A stretch of DNA of 64,000 nt from Mycobacterium colombiense (GCF_003284975.1 NZ_QMEU01000019.1:1-64000), one strand, 5' to 3'. Counted from the stretch's first letter, positions 45,096 through 54,669 are shown. Notes: a model not told the origin generated them from the letters alone. Program-made: numbers and translations.

Positions 45096-46157
45096 TCAGT
45101 CGAAGGCGTAAAGCGGCAGCGCCATGGGAATGTCCAGCGAGCTCAGCAGCCCCGGGGGCGCCTCGACGACATACGGGATCGCGTTGACCACGCGCATCGC
45201 CGTGGCCGCCATGGCGGCCCGCCCGGCCCCGTGTCCTTCGGTATCGCCCAGCGTCAGCTCGCAGTGGATGTCCGGATCTCCCTCGATGTCGACCCGATAG
45301 GTGGCGTCGCAGGCCGACGCCGGCCAGTCCAGGGCGACGTCGCGGGCCATCCGGATGACGTGCTCGATCACGATGGCCTTGCGGCCGTTGACCACTCCCG
45401 CCGCCCGGGTCCGCACCGCGCCGCAGGTGCCCGCTTTTATCGTGCCGAACGCAACCTCGATGTCCCGGTCGGTGAGCTCACGGTCGAGCGAACCGCGTAT
45501 CTCCTCCACCTCGACACCGAGTCCCGCCGCCATCAGGTAAATCGGTGCCTTCCAAGCCAATTCGATGAAGCCGGGTGTCTTCAGCATCGGCTCGAACTCG
45601 AGCGGCCGGCCAAAGCCCATCCCGTCCATCATCACGTCGGCGACCGGGTAGTGGTCGTTGAGCGCGACCTCGCTGGCCGTGATCCGGCGGATGCTCTTGG
45701 ACTGGGTCGTCATGAGTAGCGCGAGCTGGTCGGAGGCGAACCCGGGGAAGATGCCCGACGCGTAGAACGACGCCCGACCCGCTTTGGCCGCGCCGTCCAG
45801 TTCGTCGCGCCAGTTGGGCGCGAAGTAGGACGGCGGGTACACCAGACTCGTCGACGACGTCGACACCACATTGATGCCCGCCGCCAGCAGACGCACATAG
45901 TCGGGCACCGCCGCGCTATCGCGGTCGGGACCGCTGGCCGCATACACCACGCAGTCGGGGGTCAGCGCGATCAGCGCGTCGGCATTATTGGTGGCCGTGA
46001 CGCCCATGGGCTCCCCGCCGGCCAGCTCGCCGGCGTCCTTGCCGGCCTTGTCGGGTGAATGTACCCACACGCCAACAAGTTCCAGGTCCGGCCGTCGCCG
46101 GATGGCATCAATCGCGTTCGAGCCGACGCCCCCGGTCGACCACACGACAACCCGCAT
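45096..46157 (-). CDS. DapB-like NAD(P)H-dependent reductase, copy 1
   Basis: A 353-residue Rossmann oxidoreductase. The N-terminal VVVWSTGGVGSNAI is the nucleotide loop, and VYAASGPDRDSAAVPDYVRLLAAG follows in the dihydrodipicolinate reductase-like N-domain. A DapB-like C-domain (GTIKAGTCGAVRTRAAGVVNG) carries the rest. It is a close paralog of the protein at 46966-48063. It is not the lysine pathway DapB, which is shorter. The true substrate is unknown. It is co-oriented with the LLM genes. Confidence 0.87.
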   Translation of the reverse strand: MRVVVWSTGGVGSNAIDAIRRRPDLELVGVWVHSPDKAGKDAGELAGGEPMGVTATNNADALIALTPDCVVYAASGPDRDSAAVPDYVRLLAAGINVVSTSSTSLVYPPSYFAPNWRDELDGAAKAGRASFYASGIFPGFASDQLALLMTTQSKSIRRITASEVALNDHYPVADVMMDGMGFGRPLEFEPMLKTPGFIELAWKAPIYLMAAGLGVEVEEIRGSLDRELTDRDIEVAFGTIKAGTCGAVRTRAAGVVNGRKAIVIEHVIRMARDVALDWPASACDATYRVDIEGDPDIHCELTLGDTEGHGAGRAAMAATAMRVVNAIPYVVEAPPGLLSSLDIPMALPLYAFD

Positions 46158-46169
46158 CAGCAGCTCTCC

Positions 46170-46715
46170 TCACTTGTCGTGCGCCCGCGCGGCGGCGATC
46201 GCGGACCGCTCGAGATAAAGCCAGGCCACCTCCGGTGCGACGCCGCCGCACAGCGGATGCAACGAACAACAGTCGCCCGCCGCGCATGTAGTCGATCGCC
46301 TCGTCGGGTATGAAAAGCGGTACGGGCCGCCGTCCACTCGAAGCTCCGCCACATTTCCGGTGCCGAAGTGCTCGTATTCCTCCCGCCGATGCCCCACCCC
46401 GAACGCGTAGGACACCCGTCCACCACTGATCAGGTCCAGCACGCTGATCTCCTCGGCGAGCCGGACCGGATCCCACAGCGCAATCGGCACCGCGGCGAGC
46501 AGGATCGCCAGCGTGCGCGTCCTGGCCGCTATCGCCGACGCCAAGGTGAGCGGCACCGGCAGATGACCGTCATGAGCGCCGTGGTGCTCGGAGAGCACGG
46601 CCAGCGCGGCACCGCGCGTTTCGGCCCACTCGCACATGTCGATGGCCGCGGCGTACAGATCTGTGGCCGGTGCTCCCCCAACCGGGGCGCGCATGTCGAA
46701 CCTGAGCGTGAACAT
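46170..46715 (-). pseudogene. Gutted LLM-class oxidoreductase
   Basis: The first 120 codons match the LLM protein at 44076-45050 (FTLRFDMRAPVGG, VLSEHHGAHDG, FGVGHRREEYEHFG). The middle of about 135 residues is then missing, and the sequence resumes with family C-terminal text (VAELRVDGGPYRF). A frame change gives IPDEAIDYMRGGRLL, and a second change near 46258 restores the first frame at LHPLCGGVAPEVAWLYLERS. The uninterrupted frame is therefore an accident of two compensating shifts; the product is unlikely to be an enzyme. Confidence 0.85.
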
Positions 46716-46806
46716 CAGCGCCCGCCGCCCCGAATTTTCGCTCGGAGGCGGGCAACACGCTGGTGGGCCGTCACAGCAGCACCCTAACCTAAAATTTGTT
46801 CGCTAA

Positions 46807-46822
46807 GATAGTGCCCACTTTC
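46807..46822. promoter_or_regulatory. Third, degenerate TetR operator
   Basis: GATAGTGCCCACTTTC keeps the GATAGT-N4-ACT layout of the operators at 41980 and 42003. Extended by two bases each side (AAGATAGTGCCCACTTTCTT) it pairs 7 of 8 arm positions. It lies in the 250-bp divergent gap between the LLM pseudogene unit and DapB-like copy 2. Confidence 0.6.
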
Positions 46823-46965
46823 TTAAATCCTTGACCGGGCGGATTCGCGGCGGTAGTTTCCAAGTCGACCGTCGGTCACACCGGCCGCTGCCGTCCGCGT
46901 AAAAGCAACGGCCGCCCCGGCTTTCGTCGTGTTGCGCGACGCGCACGCCCCTGAGGAGGAACAAG

Positions 46966-48063
46966 ATGACGGCTCATCGCGTGGTGGTGTGGGCGACGGG
47001 TGGCATCGGATCGATTGCCATCCGCGCGATCCAGCGACGCCCTAATCTGAACCTGGTCGGCGTGTGGGTCCACTCGTACGCCAAGGTCGGCAAGGACGCG
47101 GGCGAGCTGGCCGGCGGTGAGCCGATCGGCCTGAACGCCACCAACGACGCCGACGCGCTGATCGCGCTCAAGCCCGATTGCGTCATCTATGCGGCCAGCG
47201 GCCCGGAGCGCGACGCGCTGGCCATCCCGGATTACGTCAAGCTGCTCGAAGCCGGGATCAACGTCGTGACCACCAGCACCACGCGATTGGTCAACCCGCA
47301 CGCCTACGAGCCCGCGGAGTGGCGCGACCAGCTTGTCGCCGCGGCCAAGCAGGGCCAGGTGTCGCTGTACGCCTCCGGCATCGAGCCGGGCTTCGCCGCC
47401 GACTATCTGCCGCTGGTGCTGTCCACCCAGTCATCGTCGATCGACAAGATCCACTCGTTCGAGATCGGCCTGTACGACGACTACGGGGTTCCCGACATCA
47501 TGAGCGACGCGCTGGGCTTCGGCCGTCCGCTGGACTACCAGCCGTGGATCAGCTACCCCGGCGCCATCGCCGGGGAATGGCAAGGGCAGATCCGGTTGAT
47601 CGCCGACGCGTTGGGGGTCGAAGTCCAGGAAGTGCGCGAGGGTTTCGACCGCGCCGTCACCAACCAGACGCTCGAGGTCGCGATGGGCACCGTCGAGGCG
47701 GGAACCTGCGGCGCCCTGCGCATGCAGGCGATCGGCGTGGTCGACGGCCGGGAAGCGATCGTCATCGAGCACGTGACCCGGCTGGCGCACGACGTCGCCC
47801 TCGAGTGGCCCAAAGGGATTGGCGATCTGTCCTACCGCGTGATGATTTCCGGCGATCCGGACATCGACTGCACGCTGGCGGCGACGCTGAAAGATCCCGC
47901 CAAGGCGGGCATCGGCGGGATGACGTCCGGGGCGGGCGCCATGGTCGCCACCGCGATGCGCGTCGTCAACGCCGTGCCGTATGTCGTTGCCGCCCAACCG
48001 GGATTGCTCAGTTCGGTGGACCTGCCGTTGACGATCCCGCAAAAAGTATTTGTCGGCGGGTAG
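46966..48063 (+). CDS. DapB-like NAD(P)H-dependent reductase, copy 2
   Basis: A 365-residue paralog of the protein at 45096-46157, sharing WVHS...[35 protein letters not shown] and [22 protein letters not shown] ribosome site precedes ATG 46966. The two copies are transcribed away from a common divergent region holding a TetR-type operator. Both probably reduce related carbonyl or imine intermediates. The substrate is unknown. Confidence 0.87.
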   Translation: MTAHRVVVWATGGIGSIAIRAIQRRPNLNLVGVWVHSYAKVGKDAGELAGGEPIGLNATNDADALIALKPDCVIYAASGPERDALAIPDYVKLLEAGINVVTTSTTRLVNPHAYEPAEWRDQLVAAAKQGQVSLYASGIEPGFAADYLPLVLSTQSSSIDKIHSFEIGLYDDYGVPDIMSDALGFGRPLDYQPWISYPGAIAGEWQGQIRLIADALGVEVQEVREGFDRAVTNQTLEVAMGTVEAGTCGALRMQAIGVVDGREAIVIEHVTRLAHDVALEWPKGIGDLSYRVMISGDPDIDCTLAATLKDPAKAGIGGMTSGAGAMVATAMRVVNAVPYVVAAQPGLLSSVDLPLTIPQKVFVGG

Positions 48064-48086
48064 GCTACGCCGGTTACTCTGCGGGC

Positions 48087-49292
48087 GTGACGGTTAATCC
48101 GCTCGAGGAACTCACCCTGGCCCAGCTGCAGCTGCGCACCAGCATGAAATGGCGCGCGCATCCCGCCGATGTCCTGCCGCTGTGGGTCGCCGAGATGGAC
48201 GTGAACCTGGCGCCGACGGTGGCGCAGGCGCTACGCGAGGCCATCGACGGCGGCGACACCGGATACCCCTGCGGCACCGCGCTGGCGGAAGCGGTCAGCC
48301 AATTCGCGGCGCAGCACTGGCAGTGGCACGACCTGGAAGTGGGCCGCACCGCGCTGGTTCCCGACGTCATGCTCGGTGTCGTCGAGGTGCTGCGCCTGCT
48401 GACCGATCACGGTGACGCCGTCGTCGTCAACCCGCCGGTCTACGCCCCGTTCTACGCATTCGTCGCCCACGACGGCCGTCAGGTGATCGAGGCGCCGCTA
48501 CGCGATGGGCGAATTGATTTGGGCACCTTGGAGAATGCCTTCGTCCGGGCCCGTGCGGGGGCTTCCAGGGACGCGAAGGTCGCCTATTTGTTGTGCAATC
48601 CCCACAACCCGACCGGATCGGTGCACACCGCCGACGAACTGCGCGGGGTCGCCGAGCTCGCCCGGCGGTTCGGCGTGCGGGTGGTGTCCGACGAGATCCA
48701 CGCGCCCGTCATCCTGCCCGGATCGCGCTTCACGCCCTTTCTCACCGTCCCCGGCGCCGAGAACGCCTTCGCCCTGACCTCGGCGTCGAAGGCTTGGAAT
48801 CTGTCCGGTTTGAAAGCGGCCCTGGCCATCGCCGGGCCGGAAGCGGTCGCCGACCTGAACAGGATGCCCGAGGAGGTCAGCCACGGGCCCAGCCATCTCG
48901 GTGTCATCGCCCACGCCGAGGCATTTCGCAGCGGCGGCGACTGGCTGGACGCGACCCTGCGGGGCCTGGACGAGAACCGGACTTTGCTGGGCGACCTGGT
49001 CGCCGAACACCTTCCCGGCGTGAAATATCAATGGCCGCAAGGCACTTACCTTGCGTGGCTGGATTGCCGGGAACTCGGTTTCGTCGAGGATGCCCCCGAC
49101 GGCCTTGCGGTGGTTGCGGACCTGTCGGGGCCCGCCCGCTGGTTCCTCGACCACGCGCGGGTGGCACTCAGCTCCGGCCACGTGTTCGGAACCGGCGGAA
49201 CCGGACACGTGCGATTGAACTTCGCCACCTCGCGAGCCATTCTCGGCGAGGCCCTGTCGCGCATGGGCCGGGCCTTGGCCAGCGCACGCTAG
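48087..49292 (+). CDS. MalY/PatB-type PLP aminotransferase or cystathionine beta-lyase
   Basis: A 401-residue fold-type I PLP enzyme from GTG 48087. A longer frame reaching back into the upstream gene is ignored. The PLP Lys lies in [14 protein letters not shown], and [12 protein letters not shown] and the C-terminal Arg region [10 protein letters not shown] are typical. MalY/PatB members cleave C-S bonds of cystathionine or cysteine conjugates. It corresponds to M. tuberculosis Rv2294, and the two genes after it match Rv2295 and Rv2296, so this is a retained synteny block. Confidence 0.9.
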   Translation: MTVNPLEELTLAQLQLRTSMKWRAHPADVLPLWVAEMDVNLAPTVAQALREAIDGGDTGYPCGTALAEAVSQFAAQHWQWHDLEVGRTALVPDVMLGVVEVLRLLTDHGDAVVVNPPVYAPFYAFVAHDGRQVIEAPLRDGRIDLGTLENAFVRARAGASRDAKVAYLLCNPHNPTGSVHTADELRGVAELARRFGVRVVSDEIHAPVILPGSRFTPFLTVPGAENAFALTSASKAWNLSGLKAALAIAGPEAVADLNRMPEEVSHGPSHLGVIAHAEAFRSGGDWLDATLRGLDENRTLLGDLVAEHLPGVKYQWPQGTYLAWLDCRELGFVEDAPDGLAVVADLSGPARWFLDHARVALSSGHVFGTGGTGHVRLNFATSRAILGEALSRMGRALASAR

Positions 49293-49321
49293 CAATAACG
49301 CCGAACCACAACGGTTTTCGG

Positions 49322-50050
49322 CTATGCAGAGATCTCCTCGGCCCCTCGGCCCAAGTTGCGGAATCCTTGCGCGGGCTCCTTCATGCCGAGCGTGAAGGGC
49401 AGGCTGTCGATCTCGAGTTTCGCCGTCGCACCGAACCTGCGTAAAAAGCTGCGCCGCGGTGCCACCGCGGGAACCTGCAATGACGCGAGGTCGATGTAGT
49501 GCGTCGGCGTTTCGCCGATGCCATCGAAGACATGCACCAACGGCAGGCACAGTTCACGCATCTGCTCGTCGAGGCATGCGGCGACGGGATCGGTCATTAG
49601 CACGTATTCGGCAACCGGCACCATGTTTTTCAGCATCCGGTGCACCAGGATGACATCGAAGCCGGCCAGCTCGGTATGGCGCTTCACCTTCTGATCCGCC
49701 ACCTCGCCCACGTGCACGACGAACTTGAGCGACAAGTTGTCCAGCTGTTCACAACTCGCGCACTGGCAGGCGATGTCGTTTTTCATCTGCTCGCGCCGCT
49801 GCAGGAACGCCGCGCGCATCCGTGACAGCCGGTCGCACACCACCACTTTGGCGTGGCTGTCCGGTGCCCAGAAGAACGCGGCGTCGCCCTCGAGTTTCGC
49901 CAGCTTCAAACCCTTGCCCGCGTTGATGACCGACTCCAGCAGGCCCGCAACGGTCAGCTGGGCATGGGCAAGATGCGTCCGGTTCCACTGCATGTACTGC
50001 GTGTAGCCGCCGATGTCGGCGATGAGTAGAACCGCGCGCCAAATTGCCAT
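49322..50050 (-). CDS. DUF2652 protein with class III cyclase-like fold
   Basis: A 242-residue protein. [12 protein letters not shown] resembles the first metal-binding strand of class III nucleotidyl cyclases, and [12 protein letters not shown] resembles the second. [10 protein letters not shown] Cys cluster sits mid-protein. The rest of the catalytic set is not obvious, so a non-cyclase role is likely. It corresponds to M. tuberculosis Rv2295. It is divergent from the haloalkane dehalogenase gene. Confidence 0.8.
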   Translation of the reverse strand: MAIWRAVLLIADIGGYTQYMQWNRTHLAHAQLTVAGLLESVINAGKGLKLAKLEGDAAFFWAPDSHAKVVVCDRLSRMRAAFLQRREQMKNDIACQCASCEQLDNLSLKFVVHVGEVADQKVKRHTELAGFDVILVHRMLKNMVPVAEYVLMTDPVAACLDEQMRELCLPLVHVFDGIGETPTHYIDLASLQVPAVAPRRSFLRRFGATAKLEIDSLPFTLGMKEPAQGFRNLGRGAEEISA

Positions 50051-50162
50051 GAATGAACCATTTTAGTAGCCCGTTGGGCCCAGCTCAATGAATCTGCTAC
50101 TAGACGAACTGGCCCCGGCGAGAGAGGCTAGCAGAGGTGCCGGTTCACCGGAGGAGCTGAAT

Positions 50163-51068
50163 ATGCATGTGCTGCGAACCCCGGACTCCCGATTCGAAAA
50201 CCTGGAGGGCTACCCGTTCGTTGGGCACTACCTTGACGTAACCGCAAGCGACACCCGCCCGCTGCGCATGCACTACCTCGACGAGGGCACGATCGAAGGG
50301 CCGCCGATCGTGCTATTGCATGGCGAACCCACGTGGAGCTACCTCTACCGCACGATGATCCCGCCCCTGACCGACGCCGGGAACCGTGTGCTGGCGCCCG
50401 ATCTGATCGGTTTCGGCCGTTCGGACAAGCCCAGCCGGGTCGAGGACTACACCTACCAGCGGCACGTCGAATGGGTGACCTCCTGGTTCGAGCACCTCAA
50501 CCTCAGGGACGTCACGCTGTTCGTGCAGGACTGGGGATCGTTGATCGGGCTGCGCATCGCCGCCGAGCAGTCCGACCGCATCGGGCGGCTGGTGGTGGCC
50601 AACGGTTTCCTGCCCACGGCGCAACGGCGCACCCCGCCCGCCTTCTACGCCTGGCGTGCCTTCGCCCGCTACTCCCCCGTGCTGCCCGCGGGCCGCATCG
50701 TCAGCGCCGGGACCGTTCGCCGGGTGCCGTCGAAAGTCCGCGCCGGGTACGACGCGCCCTTCCCCGACAAGTCGTATCAAGCCGGGGCGCGGGCGTTCCC
50801 TCAGCTGGTCCCCACCTCTCCCACCGATCCGGCGATCCCGGCCAACAGGAAGGCCTGGGACGCCCTCGGCCGCTGGGAAAAGCCCTTCCTCGCCATCTTC
50901 GGGGCCCGCGATCCGATCCTCGGGCGGGCGGACAGCGCACTGATCAAGCACATTCCCGGGGCCGCGGGCCAGCCACACGCCCGCATCAACGCCAGCCACT
51001 TCATCCAAGAGGACCGCGGGCCCGAACTAGCCGAACGCATCCAGTCCTGGCAGCAGGCCTGGCGGTGA
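50163..51068 (+). CDS. dhmA: Haloalkane dehalogenase
   Basis: A 301-residue alpha/beta hydrolase from ATG 50163, with GGAGGAGC just upstream; an upstream start at 50088 is not supported. The halide-stabilising loop [11 protein letters not shown], the nucleophile Asp in VQDWGS and the His in NASHFIQED are present. It converts haloalkanes to alcohols and halide by an ester intermediate. Most of the sequence matches M. tuberculosis DhmA (Rv2296), as I recall it. Confidence 0.94.
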   Translation: MHVLRTPDSRFENLEGYPFVGHYLDVTASDTRPLRMHYLDEGTIEGPPIVLLHGEPTWSYLYRTMIPPLTDAGNRVLAPDLIGFGRSDKPSRVEDYTYQRHVEWVTSWFEHLNLRDVTLFVQDWGSLIGLRIAAEQSDRIGRLVVANGFLPTAQRRTPPAFYAWRAFARYSPVLPAGRIVSAGTVRRVPSKVRAGYDAPFPDKSYQAGARAFPQLVPTSPTDPAIPANRKAWDALGRWEKPFLAIFGARDPILGRADSALIKHIPGAAGQPHARINASHFIQEDRGPELAERIQSWQQAWR

Positions 51069-51120
51069 AGCCGCCTCCAGACCATGACCTTCGACAACCC
51101 ACGGGTCGGATGACGCGCGA

Positions 51121-51340
51121 CGTATCCGATCATGTCCATCTCAACCACTTCAAGTCTCGTCGCGCAACAACAAACCGCCCGGGCGCTTCGATCATGGTTG
51201 GAAGGACACCATCGATGCTGCACCGGCTGAGCGGCGGAAGTGATCGTGCGGTTCACCCACTATCGCGGAACGTATCTGGTCCAATGCCACACCTCCAGCA
51301 CGAGGACATGGCGATGATTGCCGAGTTCGTCACGGTCTGA
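51121..51340 (+). pseudogene. Remnant of a multicopper oxidase gene (C-terminal end)
   Basis: No intact frame exists, but the three frames together spell the end of a multicopper oxidase: DHVHLNHFK (51128-51154), GWKDTIDAAPAE (about 51198-51233), then after a shift EVIVRFTHYRGTYLVQCH (about 51237-51290), then after another shift LQHEDMAMIAEFVTV and a stop (51338-51340). The pattern HCH-x3-HEDM is the copper site of this class. At least two indels and loss of the first 400 or so codons make it nonfunctional. Confidence 0.75.
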
Positions 51341-51365
51341 GTGAGCCCCGGGCAGGCAGATCGTG

Positions 51366-51791
51366 TCAGCTCCCAAACCGCCGACGCATCAATGCGATTC
51401 CCTCGCTGTAGACCGAGCGCACGGCCGCTGCGGCATCGGATTCGCTGGCACCGACGGGGATGAAGGAGCCCGCCCAACTCAGCGCGCACCTGCTCTCGCC
51501 GAGCGGCTGCAACGTGATGGTTGCCCGGTAATCGGCCACGGGAAACGGTCCGGTGACGATCATGGAGTAACGGGTTCGCCATTGCTCCTCGTCGATCTCG
51601 TCGAGCCGTTCGATCATGCACTCGCCATCGACCGTGACGGTCCGAAGCATCCCGATACCGGCCCCGCGGGTCCTGACCGTGCCGTCACGCGAGGCGACGA
51701 GCATCTCGACGAATCCTCCGAAATCGGCGACTAGCCTCCACACCTGCTGCGCCGACGCACCCAGTTCGCCGCATTCGTGGACTTGCGTCAT
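51366..51791 (-). CDS. SRPBCC (polyketide cyclase/START-like) protein
   Basis: A 141-residue single-domain protein with the helix-grip fold: ELGASAQQVWRLVADFGGFVEML at the start, GAGIGMLRTVTVDG in the first hairpin and a long C-terminal helix (AVRSVYSEGIALMRRRFG). Such proteins bind hydrophobic ligands or act as cyclases. Its ATG overlaps the epimerase stop as ATGA, so the pair is one operon. Confidence 0.85.
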   Translation of the reverse strand: MTQVHECGELGASAQQVWRLVADFGGFVEMLVASRDGTVRTRGAGIGMLRTVTVDGECMIERLDEIDEEQWRTRYSMIVTGPFPVADYRATITLQPLGESRCALSWAGSFIPVGASESDAAAAVRSVYSEGIALMRRRFGS

Positions 51792-52738
51792 GATCGCGTT
51801 CCGCGAGCCGTCGCGATTGGGGCGCGGCCCTGGGAAAGGCCGTCATGCAGAATCTCGTCGAGCGCAGTCGGGGTCAGGCCGAACGTGTGCGCGGTCTCCG
51901 AGGAATCCATCACGAACGGCTTTTGGAGCTGATACTGCATCTCGGGTAACTCGCGGACCACTTTGGAGCCCAACGCCGCCACAGCCAGCAACCAGCCCGG
52001 CATGCGGCGGAGCTTGGGAGCGCCGACTCGAGCGCAGTCGGCCAACACCGTCGCCAACTGGCGGGGCGACACCGCGGGGTTGGTCGGAACGTGCCACGGT
52101 CGTCCCCAACTACGCTCGTCGGCGCCCGCAACGACCAGAGCGCGCGCTGCATCGACTGTTCCGGTCCAGCTGTGCGGCGCATCGAGATTGGCAGGAAATA
52201 ATGCTGTTTTGCCGGCAAGCACCTTGGGCGCGACCATGATCGTGAACACCGACATGGCGCCACGGCCGATGAAATCGCTGGCGCGGACCTCGGTTACGCG
52301 GACCCGGCCCGCGTCGTGTGCGGCCTTTGCCTGCATCCATACTTCTGCGCGCAGTTCACCTTTTATCGAGTTCGGTTTCAGCGGCGAGTGTTCGGTGATC
52401 GAGCCGGCCACGGGTCCGTAGCCGTACAGATTGCCCAACATCACGTAATCCGCCCCAGCCACGATCGCGGCGTTGAGCATGCCCGAAGCGAGGGCGGGAA
52501 GGCGGGTGCGCCACAGGTGATACGGCGGCGCGGCGCAGTTATAGAGGGTACTCGCCCCCTTGAGCGCACCCACCAAGTCGTCGGTTTTCGACGCATCAAC
52601 CGCGATCCGCCGGATCCGCGGATGGCTCGGACCACTGCCGCGCCGGGTGATCAGCCGTACCTCATGGCCAGAGTCGGCGAGCAGCTCAGCGGTCGCTACA
52701 CCCGCACCACCCGCTCCGACAACAACTTTCACGGACAT
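51788..52738 (-). CDS. NAD(P)-dependent epimerase/dehydratase family protein
   Basis: A 316-residue Rossmann protein. VVVGAGGAGVATAELLADSGHEVRL is the N-terminal nucleotide-binding unit, and LGNLYGYGP contains the Tyr of extended SDRs, though the usual YxxxK is not clear. DAPHSWTGTVDAARAL is the substrate-domain entrance common in atypical epimerases. The reaction is unknown. It is transcribed divergently from the GlxA-type regulator and coupled to the SRPBCC gene. Confidence 0.85.
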   Translation of the reverse strand: MSVKVVVGAGGAGVATAELLADSGHEVRLITRRGSGPSHPRIRRIAVDASKTDDLVGALKGASTLYNCAAPPYHLWRTRLPALASGMLNAAIVAGADYVMLGNLYGYGPVAGSITEHSPLKPNSIKGELRAEVWMQAKAAHDAGRVRVTEVRASDFIGRGAMSVFTIMVAPKVLAGKTALFPANLDAPHSWTGTVDAARALVVAGADERSWGRPWHVPTNPAVSPRQLATVLADCARVGAPKLRRMPGWLLAVAALGSKVVRELPEMQYQLQKPFVMDSSETAHTFGLTPTALDEILHDGLSQGRAPIATARGTRS

Positions 52739-52796
52739 GTTTCTCCTTCAGGGCCTTGAAGTCCCACTATTCGTGCGACCGGCTACACTGCGCCAG

Positions 52797-52810
52797 TGGC
52801 ATAAATGCCA
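52797..52810. promoter_or_regulatory. Palindromic operator between epimerase and GlxA-type regulator
   Basis: TGGCAT-AA-ATGCCA is a perfect 14-bp inverted repeat. It lies about 7 bases downstream of a TACACT -10-like element (52784-52789) and before the ribosome site of the regulator. It is a good candidate for autoregulation or for control of the divergent epimerase gene. Confidence 0.65.
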
Positions 52811-52830
52811 TACCAAGGGAGGTTCTAGCC

Positions 52831-53805
52831 ATTCACCACGTTGCGGTGGTCGCCGTCCCGCCGGTCGGTGCGTTCGAGCTATCGATCCCCGACCTGCTGT
52901 TCGGCGGCGTGCAGATCGATGGCCGCGAAGCCTACGCAGTCCGCACCTGCACACCGGTGCCCGGACCGTTGGCCACGCGAGGTGGGTTCGACGTAATCGT
53001 TACCGGCTCTCTGGAGGTCATCGGCGGCGCCGATACCGTTCTCGTTACCGGTACCGGCGCCCGCGACAAGGTCGCACCCGAACTGGTTTCGGTGTTGCAG
53101 GAGGCCGCAAGTCGCGGGGCGCGAATCGCGTCGATCTGTACCGGCGCGTTCGTCCTGGCGGCCGCGGGCTTGCTGGACGGGCGGTGCGCAACGACGCACT
53201 GGCGTTACGCCGCCGAGTTGGCGCAACGCTATCCACATGTGCAGGTCCGGCCCGAAGTGCTGTTCGTTGAAGACGGGCCGGTCGTCACGTCGGCCGGATT
53301 GGCCGCCGGAATCGACCTATGCCTGCACCTCATCCGCACCGACCACGGTGCGGCAGTGGCAAATACGATCGCACGCCTGGCCGTGGTCGCCCCTGTGCGC
53401 CCCGGCGGGCAAGCGCAGTTCGTCGCCGCGGCCGTCCCTACGGCGGCCCCTACCAGCTTGAGTCAGACGCGTGCCTGGGCCCTGACCAGAATTCAGGACA
53501 AGCTCACACTCGCCGATTTGGCCGATCACGCAAAGGTCAGTATTCGCACGCTTAATCGACGCTTCCGGGATGAAACCGGACTCAGCCCACTGCAATGGCT
53601 GCTGCAACTGCGGATCGACCGCGCACGTGAACTCTTGGAGACTACCGATCTGCCGGTCGGGGTCATCGCCCACCGCAGCGGGCTCGGTTCCATTGACTCA
53701 CTACGCGACCATTTCATTCGCAAGACCGGTCTGACCCCGAGCGCCTATCGTGCTGCGTTCACCCACTCCCCCAAGCAAACAGATAGCGTCACGTCGCCAA
53801 AGTGA
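52831..53805 (+). CDS. GlxA-type AraC-family regulator (DJ-1/PfpI domain plus HTH)
   Basis: About 324 residues. The N-terminal DJ-1/PfpI amidotransferase-like domain contains ICTGAFVLAAAGLLDGR, with the nucleophile-elbow Cys. The C-terminal AraC HTH contains LADLADHAKVSIRTLNRRFRDETG and a second helix pair. Start choice is unusual: AAGGGAGG (52814-52821) is ideally spaced only from an ATT at 52831; the first GTG is at 52846 and a TTG at 52756 lies before the palindrome. It is divergent from the epimerase-SRPBCC operon, its probable target. Confidence 0.85.
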   Translation: MHHVAVVAVPPVGAFELSIPDLLFGGVQIDGREAYAVRTCTPVPGPLATRGGFDVIVTGSLEVIGGADTVLVTGTGARDKVAPELVSVLQEAASRGARIASICTGAFVLAAAGLLDGRCATTHWRYAAELAQRYPHVQVRPEVLFVEDGPVVTSAGLAAGIDLCLHLIRTDHGAAVANTIARLAVVAPVRPGGQAQFVAAAVPTAAPTSLSQTRAWALTRIQDKLTLADLADHAKVSIRTLNRRFRDETGLSPLQWLLQLRIDRARELLETTDLPVGVIAHRSGLGSIDSLRDHFIRKTGLTPSAYRAAFTHSPKQTDSVTSPK

Positions 53806-53834
53806 CAGACTGAGCGCATTTTTAACGTCGACAG

Positions 53835-54563
53835 TCAGCGGGTAACCGCGAGCACCGCTTCCGCCAGTTCGGGACGGCAGACCACCAGATCCGGCAACCT
53901 CGGATCGGGTTGGTTATAGGCCAGGGCGGAGCCGTCGATGCGAGAGGTATGCAATCCGGCGGCCCGTGCCACCGCCACCGGCGCGGCGGAGTCCCATTCG
54001 AACTGGCCGCCGGCGTGCACGTACACATCGGAGAGCCCTTGGACGATCGACGCGACTTTGGCTCCCGCGGAGCCCATTTCCACCAGCACCCCGTCCAGGG
54101 CATCCTTCACGTTCAGGGCGATGGCGGGTGGGCGGGTGCGCGACACCACGATGCGCGGCTTGCCCGGTACGGCGGGAGGCGACGCGACGTCGGGAGTCGC
54201 CAGCGTGATGCCCTGCGCCGGCAGCGCCACGGCGCCGGCGACCAACTCACCGGCCTCCCAGAGCGCGACGTGGACGGCCCAGTCGTCGCGTCCGAGCTCG
54301 GAGAATTCCCGGGTGCCGTCCAGCGGATCGACGATCCAGACCCGGTCCGAGCGCAATCGCACCGGGTCATCGGCGCCCTCTTCGGACAGCACGGCGTCAC
54401 CGGGCCGCTCCGCGGTGAGCGCCTCCATCAGAAAGTCGTGGGATCGCTTGTCGCCCGCGGCTTTCCGTTCAGCGGCTTCCGCGTGCGCGAATTCGTCTCG
54501 AACGCCGAGCAACAACCGACCGGCCTCGGTGGCCAACCGTGCGGCCAGATCATGGTCTTTCAT
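53835..54563 (-). CDS. cysQ: 3'-phosphoadenosine 5'-phosphate phosphatase (CysQ)
   Basis: A 242-residue inositol monophosphatase-fold enzyme from ATG 54563. The metal motifs are visible: LSEEGAD, WIVDPLDGTREF and EWDSAAPVAVA. CysQ hydrolyses PAP (and PAPS), by-products of sulfate assimilation and sulfation; M. tuberculosis CysQ is Rv2131c. This is a second sulfur-assimilation gene in the window, but far from nirA. It converges on the GlxA-type regulator. Confidence 0.9.
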   Translation of the reverse strand: MKDHDLAARLATEAGRLLLGVRDEFAHAEAAERKAAGDKRSHDFLMEALTAERPGDAVLSEEGADDPVRLRSDRVWIVDPLDGTREFSELGRDDWAVHVALWEAGELVAGAVALPAQGITLATPDVASPPAVPGKPRIVVSRTRPPAIALNVKDALDGVLVEMGSAGAKVASIVQGLSDVYVHAGGQFEWDSAAPVAVARAAGLHTSRIDGSALAYNQPDPRLPDLVVCRPELAEAVLAVTR

Positions 54564-54669
54564 CGGCAACCCCGCGGAATCCTCAATATCTTGGCAGCGA
54601 TGACCAACTTTACCCTGTCAGGCGCGAAGACGGGCAGCAGCCCACCGGCAAAGTTTCACCCGTAATCTA

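Noticed and set aside
47178..48086. In-frame extension of the MalY-type gene back to 47178
   Set aside because: It lies wholly inside DapB-like copy 2; the MalY protein begins naturally at GTG 48087.
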